Assembly: GCA_013816645.1 (NCBI GenBank)
Contig: JACDEC010000027.1
Location: forward strand, 1 to 14,175
Direction: 5' to 3'
From: Planctomycetota bacterium
GTDB taxonomy: Bacteria > Planctomycetota > UBA11346
DNA: 14,175 nt
Of this stretch, positions 6,811-13,847 are shown piece by piece (positions within the stretch are counted from its first letter, which is position 1; every line of letters begins with the position of its first letter). A program made the position numbers and the translations under genes. The notes beneath the pieces were generated by a model, which made no database searches, was not told where the DNA came from, and was given only the letters and a program-made list of their open reading frames with translations.

Positions 6811-8334
6811 GTGAATCGATCCGCGCCGAGTTCCCGATTCGGGCTCCGGGGTCGCCTGACCGCGGCGGTCATGCTGGTGTCGGTGTCGCTGTCCGCCGCG
6901 CTCTGCCTGTTGTTCTGGCTCGGACAAGCCAAGGCGCGCGCCGCCATCGGCAGCCAGTTCAAGGAGTCGGCGCAGACGCTCCAGTTCCAGCATGAGTCGG
7001 ACATCGCCCGCATCCGCGCGCTCCTGGTCGATGAAGCCGGAACGTCGCTGGGCGGCAACGCCGGAATCGCCAGACCCCAGCCGATCGCTGAGCATCTCGC
7101 CGCGCTGCAGCAGGAATTCTCGAACCGGTACCGCGAGATCGGGCAGGCCATGGCCGAGCGCGTGGCCGAGCAATCCGACGAATCCCTCGCCGTGTTCCTG
7201 ATGGTCGCCGCGGGAGGATGTCTCGCTGGATTGGTGATCTCGTTGCTGATCGGCAGCAGGTTGACCCGCCCGATCGACCGCATCATCCAGGATCTCAAGG
7301 CCTGCGCCGGGAAGACTGCTGCCGCCTCGTCCCAGGTGGCTGGCAGTGCCCAGCATCTCGCCGACGGCACCAGTCGCTCGGCGGCGGCCCTCGAAGAGAC
7401 CTCGGCCGGGCTCGAGGAGATGGCATCGATGGTCCATCAGGCCGCGCAGTCGACGGAAACGGTGAACGGGATCGCCAGAGAGGCCCGCGCCACCAGCGAG
7501 CAGGGCGCACGGGCCATGGAGGAACTCGCTGCGGCGATCGCGGGGATCAAGGACAACGCGGACAAGACCGCGCGCATTATCAAGACCATCGACGAGATCG
7601 CCTTCCAGACCAACCTCCTGGCGCTCAACGCGGCGGTCGAGGCAGCGCGCGCCGGCGATGCGGGCAAGGGCTTCGCCGTGGTCGCCGAGGAAGTGCGCAA
7701 CCTGGCGCAGCGCGCCGCCAGCGCAGCGCGCGATACGGCCGATCTGATCGAGACCTCGGTCAAGAGCGCCGTCGCCGGGGTGACCTTGTCGCGCAACGTC
7801 AGTCAGATCGTCGTCAGCCTCGCCCAATCGAACCGCAGGGTCAACGACCTCATGGGTCAGATCGCCACCTCGGCCAAGGAGGTGTCGCAGGGCATCGAGC
7901 AGATCACCAAGGCGGTGCGCGACATGGATCGCATCACCCAGGACAATGCCGCGGGAGCCGAGGAGGGGGCGGCGATCGGAGAGGAGCTCTCGGCGCAGAG
8001 CGTGGCCCTCAATCAGCAGATCGCGGCGGTCGAGGCGGTGACCACCGGACGCACCGGCGACGTCCACGCCCAGCCTGCGCCCCCGGCGCCGTCCGCCTCA
8101 GCCTTCTCGCACGGCCAGTCCTCACGGGCGAAGCGTCCGCCGGCACAGGTCGATGCACAATCGGCGGTCGGCCGCTTGGCGGCGTCCATCGCAGCCTCCG
8201 GGGCGCGCACTGCGATCGCCCCTCCGCCAGTCGCGCCGCTCAAGGCCGATGAGCAGCCCGCGGCGATCGCCGCGGAAGCGCGCCGCCGCATCCCCTTCGC
8301 CGAGGATGACCTCGACGTCACCCGACGCTTCTGA
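6811..8334 (+). CDS. Methyl-accepting chemotaxis protein, membrane-anchored, with a long C-terminal tail
   Basis: This 507-residue receptor should signal through CheW and CheA. Membrane helices lie at about 17-38 and 126-149. Between them are only about 87 residues, predicted helical, too short for a Cache domain and without a recognised ligand pocket. After TM2 only a HAMP-like 'SRLTRPIDRI' start is visible, running almost directly into the signalling coiled coil, so the HAMP is partial or absent. The hairpin tip is canonical: IDEIAFQTNLLALNAAVEAA and AGKGFAVVAEEVRNLAQRAA. Likely methylation/deamidation pairs are Glu195/196, Glu202/203, Glu384/385 and Glu391/392. From about 413 a Pro/Ala-rich, probably disordered tail runs to a terminal patch IPFAEDDLDVTRRF, which may tether CheR, CheB or CheD. 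The start is GTG 6811, 37 bp after cheW; no in-frame ATG precedes TM1, and the Shine-Dalgarno site is weak. It is the only receptor gene in the window. Confidence 0.92.
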   Translation: MNRSAPSSRFGLRGRLTAAVMLVSVSLSAALCLLFWLGQAKARAAIGSQFKESAQTLQFQHESDIARIRALLVDEAGTSLGGNAGIARPQPIAEHLAALQQEFSNRYREIGQAMAERVAEQSDESLAVFLMVAAGGCLAGLVISLLIGSRLTRPIDRIIQDLKACAGKTAAASSQVAGSAQHLADGTSRSAAALEETSAGLEEMASMVHQAAQSTETVNGIAREARATSEQGARAMEELAAAIAGIKDNADKTARIIKTIDEIAFQTNLLALNAAVEAARAGDAGKGFAVVAEEVRNLAQRAASAARDTADLIETSVKSAVAGVTLSRNVSQIVVSLAQSNRRVNDLMGQIATSAKEVSQGIEQITKAVRDMDRITQDNAAGAEEGAAIGEELSAQSVALNQQIAAVEAVTTGRTGDVHAQPAPPAPSASAFSHGQSSRAKRPPAQVDAQSAVGRLAASIAASGARTAIAPPPVAPLKADEQPAAIAAEARRRIPFAEDDLDVTRRF

Positions 8335-8355
8335 TCACAGCAACAGCTCCATCCC

Positions 8356-9201
8356 ATGTCTTCACGTTCACGTCCATCCATTGCCCCGGTCTCCGGCGAT
8401 CCGCTCGGGGACATCATGCGCTTGGTGCACGAACTGGTCGGCATCGAACTGGTCGACGCCAAGCGGCCGATGGTGGTCGCCCGCTTGGGCAAGCGCCTGC
8501 GCCAGCTCGGGCTGGAGCTCGCGGCCTATGCGCGGCTGGTACGCAAGGATCGGCAGGAGCAGGTCGCGCTGATCGACCTGATGACCACCAACCACACGGC
8601 GTGGTGGCGTGAATCCGCCCACTTCACCGACCTGCAGAAGCGGCTGTTGCCCGAGGTGCTGTCGATGGCGGCCGCTCGTGGGCAACCGCCCAAGTTGCGC
8701 ATCTGGTGCGCGGCGGCCGCCACTGGCGAGGAGCCCTATTCGATCGCGTTGTGCATCCACAAGGTCATGGGCCAGCTCCCGGTGCTCGATGCCGCGGTGC
8801 TCGCCACCGACATCTCGACCCAGGCCTTGGCCAAGGCCCGTGCCGGGATCTACAGCGAGGAGCGGGTCGCCGATCTCGATCCCAGCGATCGTACGCTGGC
8901 CCTGCGCAGCGAAGGCAGCGCGGCGCAGCGCCGCTGGGTGGTGCGCGACGAGGTGCGTCGCTTGGTGCAGTTCGCCCGACTCAATCTGATCGGCGAGTGG
9001 TCGATGCGCGGGCCGTTCGACGCGATTTTCTGCCGCAATGTCATGATCTACTTCGATCAGGCTACCCAGGCTCGGCTGGTCGATCGGCTGCTCAAGCTGC
9101 TGCGTCCCGGGGGATCGCTGTATGTCGGACACGCGGAGAGTCTTGCCAATATCGGCATCCGCCTCCGGCAGGCCGGTCCCTCGATCCACCTGGCGCCCTG
9201 A
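8356..9201 (+). CDS. cheR: Chemotaxis protein methyltransferase CheR
   Basis: This 281-residue enzyme transfers methyl groups from S-adenosylmethionine to receptor glutamates. The N-terminal helical domain (about 15-80) precedes the family hallmark TTNHTAWWRESAHF, where most CheRs have 'TTNxTxFFRE': two Trp replace the Phe pair. The SAM-binding segment RIWCAAAATGEEPYSIAL is clear, with Ala where many members have Ser. The segment DAIFCRNVMIYF matches the conserved 'D-x-I-x-C-R-N-V-x-I-Y-F' active-site strand, and RPGGSLYVGHAESL closes the fold. Length is normal, with no TPR or other extension. It starts 21 bp after the MCP gene without an obvious Shine-Dalgarno site, and cheD follows after 4 bp. 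It presumably modifies the adjacent MCP together with CheB. Confidence 0.96.
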   Translation: MSSRSRPSIAPVSGDPLGDIMRLVHELVGIELVDAKRPMVVARLGKRLRQLGLELAAYARLVRKDRQEQVALIDLMTTNHTAWWRESAHFTDLQKRLLPEVLSMAAARGQPPKLRIWCAAAATGEEPYSIALCIHKVMGQLPVLDAAVLATDISTQALAKARAGIYSEERVADLDPSDRTLALRSEGSAAQRRWVVRDEVRRLVQFARLNLIGEWSMRGPFDAIFCRNVMIYFDQATQARLVDRLLKLLRPGGSLYVGHAESLANIGIRLRQAGPSIHLAP

Positions 9202-9205
9202 AGCC

Positions 9206-9730
9206 ATGGCCAATATTCCGCATACCAACGAATCTGCCGACTGCGGCACCCTGATCATCGGACTGGGCGGGCTGGAGGTGGTACGCACCGGTCGCGGGCT
9301 GCTGGTCACCTACGCCCTGGGCAGCTGCATCGGCGTCACCGTCCACGACCCGATCGCGCGGGTCGGGGGCATGGTCCATCTGCAGATGGCGAACAGCCGC
9401 GATGCGTCCGATCCTGTCGAAGCGCAAGCCAGTCCCGGCCGCTACGTCGATCTCGGCCTGCCGTTGCTGATCGTCACCGCCGAGCGCTGCGGTGCGCTGG
9501 CGAGTCGCCTGCGCATCGCCATCGCTGGCGGGGCCGCGCCCGGACCGGGCGGGAGCGACTACTTCGCCATTGGCAAACGCAACCTCACCGCAGTGCGCAA
9601 ATGGCTCTGGCAGTCCGGCTTGCTGGTGGCTGGCGAGGATGTCGGCGGCGACCAGCCGCGCACCATGAAGCTCGACCTGGCCACCGGCCAGACCGTGATG
9701 TCGGCGCAGGGTCGTCAGTACCAGATCTAA
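9206..9730 (+). CDS. cheD: Chemoreceptor glutamine deamidase CheD
   Basis: This 174-residue protein should deamidate receptor glutamines to glutamates and, in CheC/CheX-type systems, take part in adaptation. The catalytic set is complete: Thr35 and Cys41 in VTYALGSCIGVTVHD and His58 in GGMVHLQMA. The Thr-Cys and Cys-His spacings (6 and 17) equal those of the structurally known Thermotoga CheD (T21, C27, H44). GGAAPGPGGSDYFAIGKRN fits the 'IFGGA ... IG-x-RN' segment, although the phenylalanine and metal-like residues of some members differ. ATG 9206 was chosen because it follows the cheR stop by 4 bp; an in-frame ATG at 9122 would overlap cheR by 80 bp and add 28 unfamily-like residues. CheX rather than CheC is encoded nearby, so CheD's partner here is uncertain. 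Confidence 0.93.
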   Translation: MANIPHTNESADCGTLIIGLGGLEVVRTGRGLLVTYALGSCIGVTVHDPIARVGGMVHLQMANSRDASDPVEAQASPGRYVDLGLPLLIVTAERCGALASRLRIAIAGGAAPGPGGSDYFAIGKRNLTAVRKWLWQSGLLVAGEDVGGDQPRTMKLDLATGQTVMSAQGRQYQI

Positions 9731-9748
9731 GAGACAGCAGGAAACCAC

Positions 9749-10129
9749 ATGCCCTACAATATCCTCATCGTCGACGACAGCCGGGTCATGCGCCAGATGA
9801 TCGCCCGCACCTTGTCGATCTCGGGCATCGAGGTCGGAGTGGTGCGCGAAGCCGCGAACGGCGTCGAAGCGCTCGAAGTGCTGCGCGCCAATGACATCGA
9901 CCTGGTGTTGCTCGACATCAACATGCCGGTGATGGATGGCGAGGAGTTCCTCGCCATCGTGCGCACCGACGCCGAGCTCAAATCGATCGCGGTGGTGGTC
10001 GCATCGTCCGAGTCGAACGAGGGCCGCATCCGCCGGCTGCGCCTGATGGGCGCCGAGTTCGTCCACAAACCGTTCCGTCCCGAAGACCTCACCGCAGCGG
10101 TCGGCCGCGCGGCGATGGCCAGCGGCTGA
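9749..10129 (+). CDS. cheY: Single-domain response regulator CheY (first copy)
   Basis: This 126-residue stand-alone receiver would be phosphorylated by CheA and diffuse to its target. All key residues are in place: Asp9/Asp10 (IVDDS) for Mg2+, phospho-acceptor Asp56 (VLLDINMPVMDG), Ser86 in VVVASSES, and Lys107 (VHKPF). There is no output domain. A good Shine-Dalgarno sequence (AGGA) lies 6 bp before the ATG, clearer than for most genes in this cluster, suggesting higher translation. It lies between cheD (18 bp) and cheX (6 bp), so CheX is its most likely phosphatase. It is distinct from the second CheY at 11789. Confidence 0.95.
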   Translation: MPYNILIVDDSRVMRQMIARTLSISGIEVGVVREAANGVEALEVLRANDIDLVLLDINMPVMDGEEFLAIVRTDAELKSIAVVVASSESNEGRIRRLRLMGAEFVHKPFRPEDLTAAVGRAAMASG

Positions 10130-10135
10130 AAGGAC

Positions 10136-10597
10136 ATGGCCATGCAACGTGATCCACTCGGCGTGCTCAGCGACTGCGCGGAGCAACTCGGTTACCTCAC
10201 CCCGATCGAGTCCGGTCCGACGCCGGCCGCCTCGACCATGGAACTGGTGGTCGCGGTGGACTTCAGTGGTGCTTGCCGCGGCGTCATCTATCTCGGTATG
10301 GGCCCAGGGCTGGCCCGCCAATTGGCGATCAACATGCTGGGTTGCCCGGAACGAAGCCCGATCGCCGAGGAGACCGCCTGCGAGGCGGCCCAGGAACTGG
10401 TCAACGTGGTCGCTGGCAACGTGCTGCCCTTGGTCTACGGCGGCGACGCCGAATTCCGCATCGGTGCGCCGCGTCGGGCGTCGTTCCCCGAGGGAGCGAA
10501 CCGCTGCAGCGCGGCGCTGCGCACCGAGGAGGGGATGCTGGCCCTGGTGGTGGTGGGTGAAGCCGTCGCAGCCCAGCCGATCGCCGGGGGCCGATGA
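10136..10597 (+). CDS. cheX: CheX-like CheY-P phosphatase
   Basis: This 153-residue protein has the single CheC/CheX phosphatase signature E-x2-N: EAAQELVNVVAGNVLP, with Glu87 and Asn90 as the expected catalytic pair that positions water at the receiver's phospho-aspartate. Only one such motif is present, as in CheX (CheC has two). The preceding strands (ELVVAVDFSGACRGVIYLGM) and following FRIGAPRRASF fit the CheX fold. The coding start is either ATG 10136 or ATG 10142. The AAGGA at 10130-10134 is better spaced (7 nt) for 10142, giving 151 residues. The stop overlaps the cheB start by four bases. The same 'x-I/L-G-x-P-R' strand recurs in the kinase fusion at 12168, so the window carries two related CheX domains. 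Confidence 0.9.
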   Translation: MAMQRDPLGVLSDCAEQLGYLTPIESGPTPAASTMELVVAVDFSGACRGVIYLGMGPGLARQLAINMLGCPERSPIAEETACEAAQELVNVVAGNVLPLVYGGDAEFRIGAPRRASFPEGANRCSAALRTEEGMLALVVVGEAVAAQPIAGGR

Positions 10598-11664
10598 TCC
10601 GTGTGCTGATCGTCGATGACAGTCCGACCGTGCGTCGGCTGCTCAGCGAGACGCTGTCGCGTGCCGACGACATCGAGGTGGTGGGCACCGCCCCCGATCC
10701 GTACGTCGCGCGCGAGCGGATCGTCGAATTGCGCCCCGACGTGATCACGCTCGACATCGAGATGCCGCGCATGGACGGCCTGACCTTCCTCGCTCGCCTG
10801 ATGGAGCACCTGCCGATCCCGGTGGTGGTCCTCTCGAGCCTCACGGTGCGCGGCTCGGAGCAGGCCGTGCGCGCATTGGAACTCGGGGCAGTCGAGGTGC
10901 TCTGCAAACCGGCCTCGGCGCACAGCGTCCAGGATCTCGGGGAGGAACTGCTGCGCAGCGTTCGCGCCGCCGCCGCCGCCCGCCCTCGGGTGATCAAGGT
11001 CCCCGCCGGACCGGCGACTCCGCCCTCGGGTGTGCGCGTGAAGCCACCGCCAGTTCCACTCTCGGCCAGTAGGCGCAGCGGATTCGCCGCCAGCCAGGTG
11101 CTGGCCATCGGCGCGTCCACCGGAGGAACCGAGGCTATCCGTGCGCTGCTCGAGCGCATGCCTGCCGACAGTCCGGCAACCGTGATCGTCCAGCATCTCC
11201 CGCCGATGTTCACCGCATCCTTCGCCAGGCGCCTGAACGAAATCTGCGCGCTACGCGTCGCCGAGGCCAGCGGCGGAGAGGACCTGCGTCCCGGCTACGC
11301 CTACGTCGCGCCTGGCGGCCGGCACCTTTTGGTGGTGCGCAATGGCGATCGGCTCCGCTTGCTCCTCGACGATGGACCAGCGGAGCATTTCCAGCGCCCG
11401 GCCGTCGACGTGCTGTTCCGCAGTGTCGCCGCAGCCGCGGGCCGTTCAGCGGTTGGCGTATTGCTCACTGGCATGGGCCACGACGGCGCCGCGGGGCTGC
11501 TGGCGATGCGCAGCGCGGGTGCGCATACCATCGCCCAAGACGAAGCCACCTGCGTGGTCCATGGGATGCCCAAGGCTGCGGTGGCATGTGGTGGGGCCGA
11601 GCGGGAACTACCCCTGCCATGCATCGCCGACGCGGTGCAGACACTGTTCCAGGGAATGCGCTGA
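10594..11664 (+). CDS. cheB: Chemotaxis response regulator protein-glutamate methylesterase CheB
   Basis: This 356-residue enzyme removes methyl groups from receptor glutamates when phosphorylated by CheA. The receiver spans about 1-120, with Asp8/Asp9 (IVDDS), phospho-acceptor Asp54 (TLDIEMPRMDG) and Lys105 (LCKP). A Pro/Ala-rich linker (about 125-165) leads to the esterase domain, where the catalytic triad is Ser175 (IGASTGG), His201 (VQHLPP) and Asp297 (TGMGHDGA). Length and order are typical. The start overlaps cheX as ATGA. It is the last gene of the tightly packed cheA-to-cheB block; a 124-bp gap with a possible new promoter follows. Confidence 0.96.
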   Translation: MIRVLIVDDSPTVRRLLSETLSRADDIEVVGTAPDPYVARERIVELRPDVITLDIEMPRMDGLTFLARLMEHLPIPVVVLSSLTVRGSEQAVRALELGAVEVLCKPASAHSVQDLGEELLRSVRAAAAARPRVIKVPAGPATPPSGVRVKPPPVPLSASRRSGFAASQVLAIGASTGGTEAIRALLERMPADSPATVIVQHLPPMFTASFARRLNEICALRVAEASGGEDLRPGYAYVAPGGRHLLVVRNGDRLRLLLDDGPAEHFQRPAVDVLFRSVAAAAGRSAVGVLLTGMGHDGAAGLLAMRSAGAHTIAQDEATCVVHGMPKAAVACGGAERELPLPCIADAVQTLFQGMR

Positions 11665-11680
11665 TGCGTGTATCGCGCGA

Positions 11681-11709
11681 TTGCCTGATAGGCGTTTCCT
11701 GGCTATCCT
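11681..11709 (+). promoter_or_regulatory. Candidate sigma70-type promoter for the second cheY and the kinase gene
   Basis: TTGCCT (11681-11686) and TATCCT (11704-11709) are separated by exactly 17 bp, each matching four of six consensus bases. They lie in the only gap longer than 40 bp inside the plus-strand Che block (11665-11788), about 80 bp before the second cheY. The gap has no supported gene. The match is modest and could be chance, but position and spacing are right for separate transcription of the last two genes. Confidence 0.4.
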
Positions 11710-11788
11710 GCGGGTCCACGTCGAGTGCAGTGGGCGGAATCCGACTCGGAATCGGAATGTTGCAGAACAGCTGTCCAAGGGAGAGGTC

Positions 11789-12163
11789 ATGACTCGCACG
11801 GTGCTGATCGTCGACGATTCTGGCGTTGGACGCAAACTGGTGCGCCGCTGCCTCGAGTTCGCGGGCCTGGCGGGCAGCGAGTTCCTCGAGGCCGAGAACG
11901 GCGCCAAGGCGCTCGAACTGCTCGAGGCGGGCAGCGTCGACGTGCTGGTCACCGACCTCAACATGCCGGTCATGGACGGCGTCGAGCTGCTGCGCGCCAT
12001 CACCGAGATCGGCACGCTCGATAAGCTGATCCGGATCGTCATGACCAGCACGGTCAGCGAAGCCCTCAAGAAGGATCTCGAAGCCCATCGCGTCGCCGCC
12101 TACGTCACCAAGCCGGTCTCGCCGACCACCTTCGCCAAGGTCCTGGCTCCGTTGCTGAGCTAG
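11789..12163 (+). CDS. Single-domain response regulator CheY (second copy)
   Basis: This 124-residue stand-alone receiver has complete active-site residues: Asp9/Asp10 (IVDDS), phospho-acceptor Asp56 (LVTDLNMPVMDG), Thr86 in IVMTSTVS and Lys108 (VTKPV). The start ATG has a strong Shine-Dalgarno stretch (GGGAGAGG) just upstream, the best in the window. It is only moderately similar to the first CheY, so it is an old paralogue and not a recent duplicate. The next gene starts 4 bp downstream and combines a CheX-like domain with a Ser/Thr kinase; the natural inference is that this CheY is the partner of that protein. The product could be named CheY, but its target is unknown, so no symbol is assigned. 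Confidence 0.93.
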   Translation: MTRTVLIVDDSGVGRKLVRRCLEFAGLAGSEFLEAENGAKALELLEAGSVDVLVTDLNMPVMDGVELLRAITEIGTLDKLIRIVMTSTVSEALKKDLEAHRVAAYVTKPVSPTTFAKVLAPLLS

Positions 12164-12167
12164 CACC

Positions 12168-13826
12168 ATGTCGTCCGCGGATCCCGTGCAGCGCGCCCTG
12201 GTCGCCGTCGTCCGCCAGGCGCTCGAGGCGATGGCCCTGCTCGACGCGGTTCCCGGCGACCGCGGCTCGACCCAGGCGCGATTGACCGAGAGCGACGGCA
12301 AGTCCCAGCCGACCTGGGCCTGGGTCAAGATCGACGAGCCCTGTCCGGGAACCCTGGCTTTGGCCATCGCTCCTGAACTGGCCCTGGCCATCGCCAAGGG
12401 CGCCGGCGCCGGCAGCAGCGACAGCGAACTGCGCGACGCCCTCGGCGAGTTGACCAACATCATCGCCGGGCGCGTGGTGCATGCGCTGCTCGGCGAAGAG
12501 GTGATCATCCGACTCGGCATCCCGCGCACCGGCCGCGGCGCCCCCGATGTGCGCGGCGCGGGCTGGATCACCCAATGGTTCCTGGTCGGCGAACGCTGGC
12601 TGGGCGTGTTCGTCCAAGGCGAGGGCCTGGTCGGCCGGGGATCGCACAGCAGCGGGCGCAGCCCGTCCAGCGTGCACCTGGACCGCACGGTGGCGGCGCC
12701 GTCCGACTATTTGACCCCGCCATCGCGGGTCGCGTCCGCGCCCGCCCTCACGCCCGCCCTCACGCCCGCCAAAGTTCCCGGCGACGACAGCGCCACCGGT
12801 GCCTGGGATGCGCTGAGCGTCGACGTCGAGGGTGATGGCGCCATGCCGGCCCAGATCGGCAACTACCGCATCCTCGGCAAGCTCGGCGAAGGCGGCATGG
12901 GCGTGGTCTACAAGGCCCACCATGCCACGCTCAACCGCCCGGTCGCCATCAAGGTGCTGAAGGCCGAGTTCGCCAGCAATCAGCAGTTCGTCGCGCGCTT
13001 CCTGCGCGAAGCGCGCAGCGCCGCGATCATCGACCACCCCAACGTGGTCACGGTCTACGACGCCAGCATGCAGGACGGCCTGCTCTACATCGTGCTGCGC
13101 TACGTGCAGGGCGGCGACCTGGCGACGCTGATCCACGAGCAGGGCCGGCTCAGCGAGGACAAGGTGCTCCCGATCATCGCCCAATGCCTGTTCGGGCTCA
13201 ATGCGATCAACGCCAACGGCATGGTCCATCGCGACATCAAACCGGCCAACATCCTGCTCGACGCGGATGCGACGCCGCGGCTCGCCGACCTCGGCTTGGC
13301 GCGTTCGGTCGAAGCCGACGACGGTCTCAGCAAACCGGGAGCCGGCCAAGGTGGAACTCCCAGCTACATGTCGCCGGAACAGGCGCGCGGTCAGGCGGTC
13401 GACATCCGCAGCGACATCTATTCGTTGGGCGTGACCATGTACGCCGCGTTGTGCGGCCAGCCCCCGTTCAGCGGCGGCTCGGCCTACGATGTCGTCGCCA
13501 GCGTGCTCCACGAGGAGCCGCCGGACCTGCGCCAGCGCAACCCGGCGGTGACCGCCGATGTCGCGGCGGTGGTGATGAAGGCGATCGCCAAGAAGGCCGA
13601 GGATCGCTACCAGGATCCGATGGAATTCTTCGCCGCGATTGAGGTCATCATGCGTGCGCGCGGGATCGACATGGGCGGGTCATCGAGCTCGCGGCGCGCC
13701 GAATCCACGCGCATCTACGCCGTCGGCAAGGCCGCCAGCGATCCGCAATCGACGGAGAAGAAGAAGGGCACGGGGTGGCTGCAGAAGCTGCTGACCAGTC
13801 GCAAGGAGCGCAGCGGCGACAAGTGA
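12168..13826 (+). CDS. CheX-like phosphatase domain fused to a Hanks-type Ser/Thr protein kinase
   Basis: This 552-residue protein joins two signalling worlds. Residues about 1-150 are a CheX-like domain: ALGELTNIIAGRVVHALLGE (91-110) carries the E-x2-N phosphatase signature (Glu94, Asn97), followed by IIRLGIPR, closely paralleling the CheX at 10136. A low-complexity linker (about 155-228) follows. Residues about 233-500 are a protein kinase: Gly-loop GEGGMG (240-245), Lys262 (VAIK), helix-C Glu281, catalytic loop HRDIKPAN (354-361), DLG (374-376) in place of DFG, and SPE (402-404) as the APE motif. All catalytic residues are present, so it should be active. There is no obvious membrane helix; the C-terminal 50 residues are Ser/Lys-rich. 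It starts 4 bp after the second cheY, with no Shine-Dalgarno of its own, suggesting coupled expression. The likely role, inferred, is linking CheY-P levels to Ser/Thr phosphorylation. Confidence 0.92.
   Translation: MSSADPVQRALVAVVRQALEAMALLDAVPGDRGSTQARLTESDGKSQPTWAWVKIDEPCPGTLALAIAPELALAIAKGAGAGSSDSELRDALGELTNIIAGRVVHALLGEEVIIRLGIPRTGRGAPDVRGAGWITQWFLVGERWLGVFVQGEGLVGRGSHSSGRSPSSVHLDRTVAAPSDYLTPPSRVASAPALTPALTPAKVPGDDSATGAWDALSVDVEGDGAMPAQIGNYRILGKLGEGGMGVVYKAHHATLNRPVAIKVLKAEFASNQQFVARFLREARSAAIIDHPNVVTVYDASMQDGLLYIVLRYVQGGDLATLIHEQGRLSEDKVLPIIAQCLFGLNAINANGMVHRDIKPANILLDADATPRLADLGLARSVEADDGLSKPGAGQGGTPSYMSPEQARGQAVDIRSDIYSLGVTMYAALCGQPPFSGGSAYDVVASVLHEEPPDLRQRNPAVTADVAAVVMKAIAKKAEDRYQDPMEFFAAIEVIMRARGIDMGGSSSSRRAESTRIYAVGKAASDPQSTEKKKGTGWLQKLLTSRKERSGDK
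12740..12770 (+). repeat. 12-bp tandem repeat in the kinase linker
   Basis: GCCCGCCCTCAC occurs twice in tandem (12740-12751 and 12752-12763) and is followed by a partial third copy to 12770. It keeps the reading frame and encodes repeated Pro-Ala-Leu-Thr units between the CheX-like and kinase domains. A 12-bp unit can change copy number without a frameshift, so linker length may vary between strains. Confidence 0.7.
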
Positions 13827-13833
13827 GGCTCCG

Positions 13834-13847
13834 GGCCGAGGTCGGCC
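13834..13847. terminator. Short GC hairpin between convergent genes, weak terminator candidate
   Basis: GGCCG (13834-13838) and CGGCC (13843-13847) can form a 5-bp stem with a 4-nt loop in the 20-bp gap between the kinase gene and the converging transglutaminase-like gene. There is no T-run on either side. The location fits a shared transcription end, but such short GC palindromes are common in GC-rich DNA. Confidence 0.25.

Noticed and set aside
6664..8067. 467-residue antisense frame under the MCP gene
   Set aside because: It mirrors the repetitive coiled-coil coding sequence and has no domain signature.
9092..10321. 409-residue antisense frame under cheR, cheD, cheY and cheX
   Set aside because: All four plus-strand genes have intact family motifs. 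The antisense product is His/Asp/Gly-rich and lacks any domain.
11683..11693. GCCT-GAT-AGGC hairpin after cheB, considered as a terminator
   Set aside because: The stem is four base pairs with a three-base loop, no T-run follows, and it overlaps the better-supported promoter candidate.
12105..13511. 468-residue antisense frame under the CheX-kinase gene
   Set aside because: The plus-strand protein has complete kinase motifs. The antisense translation is low in recognisable order and rich in Arg, Ala and Asp.
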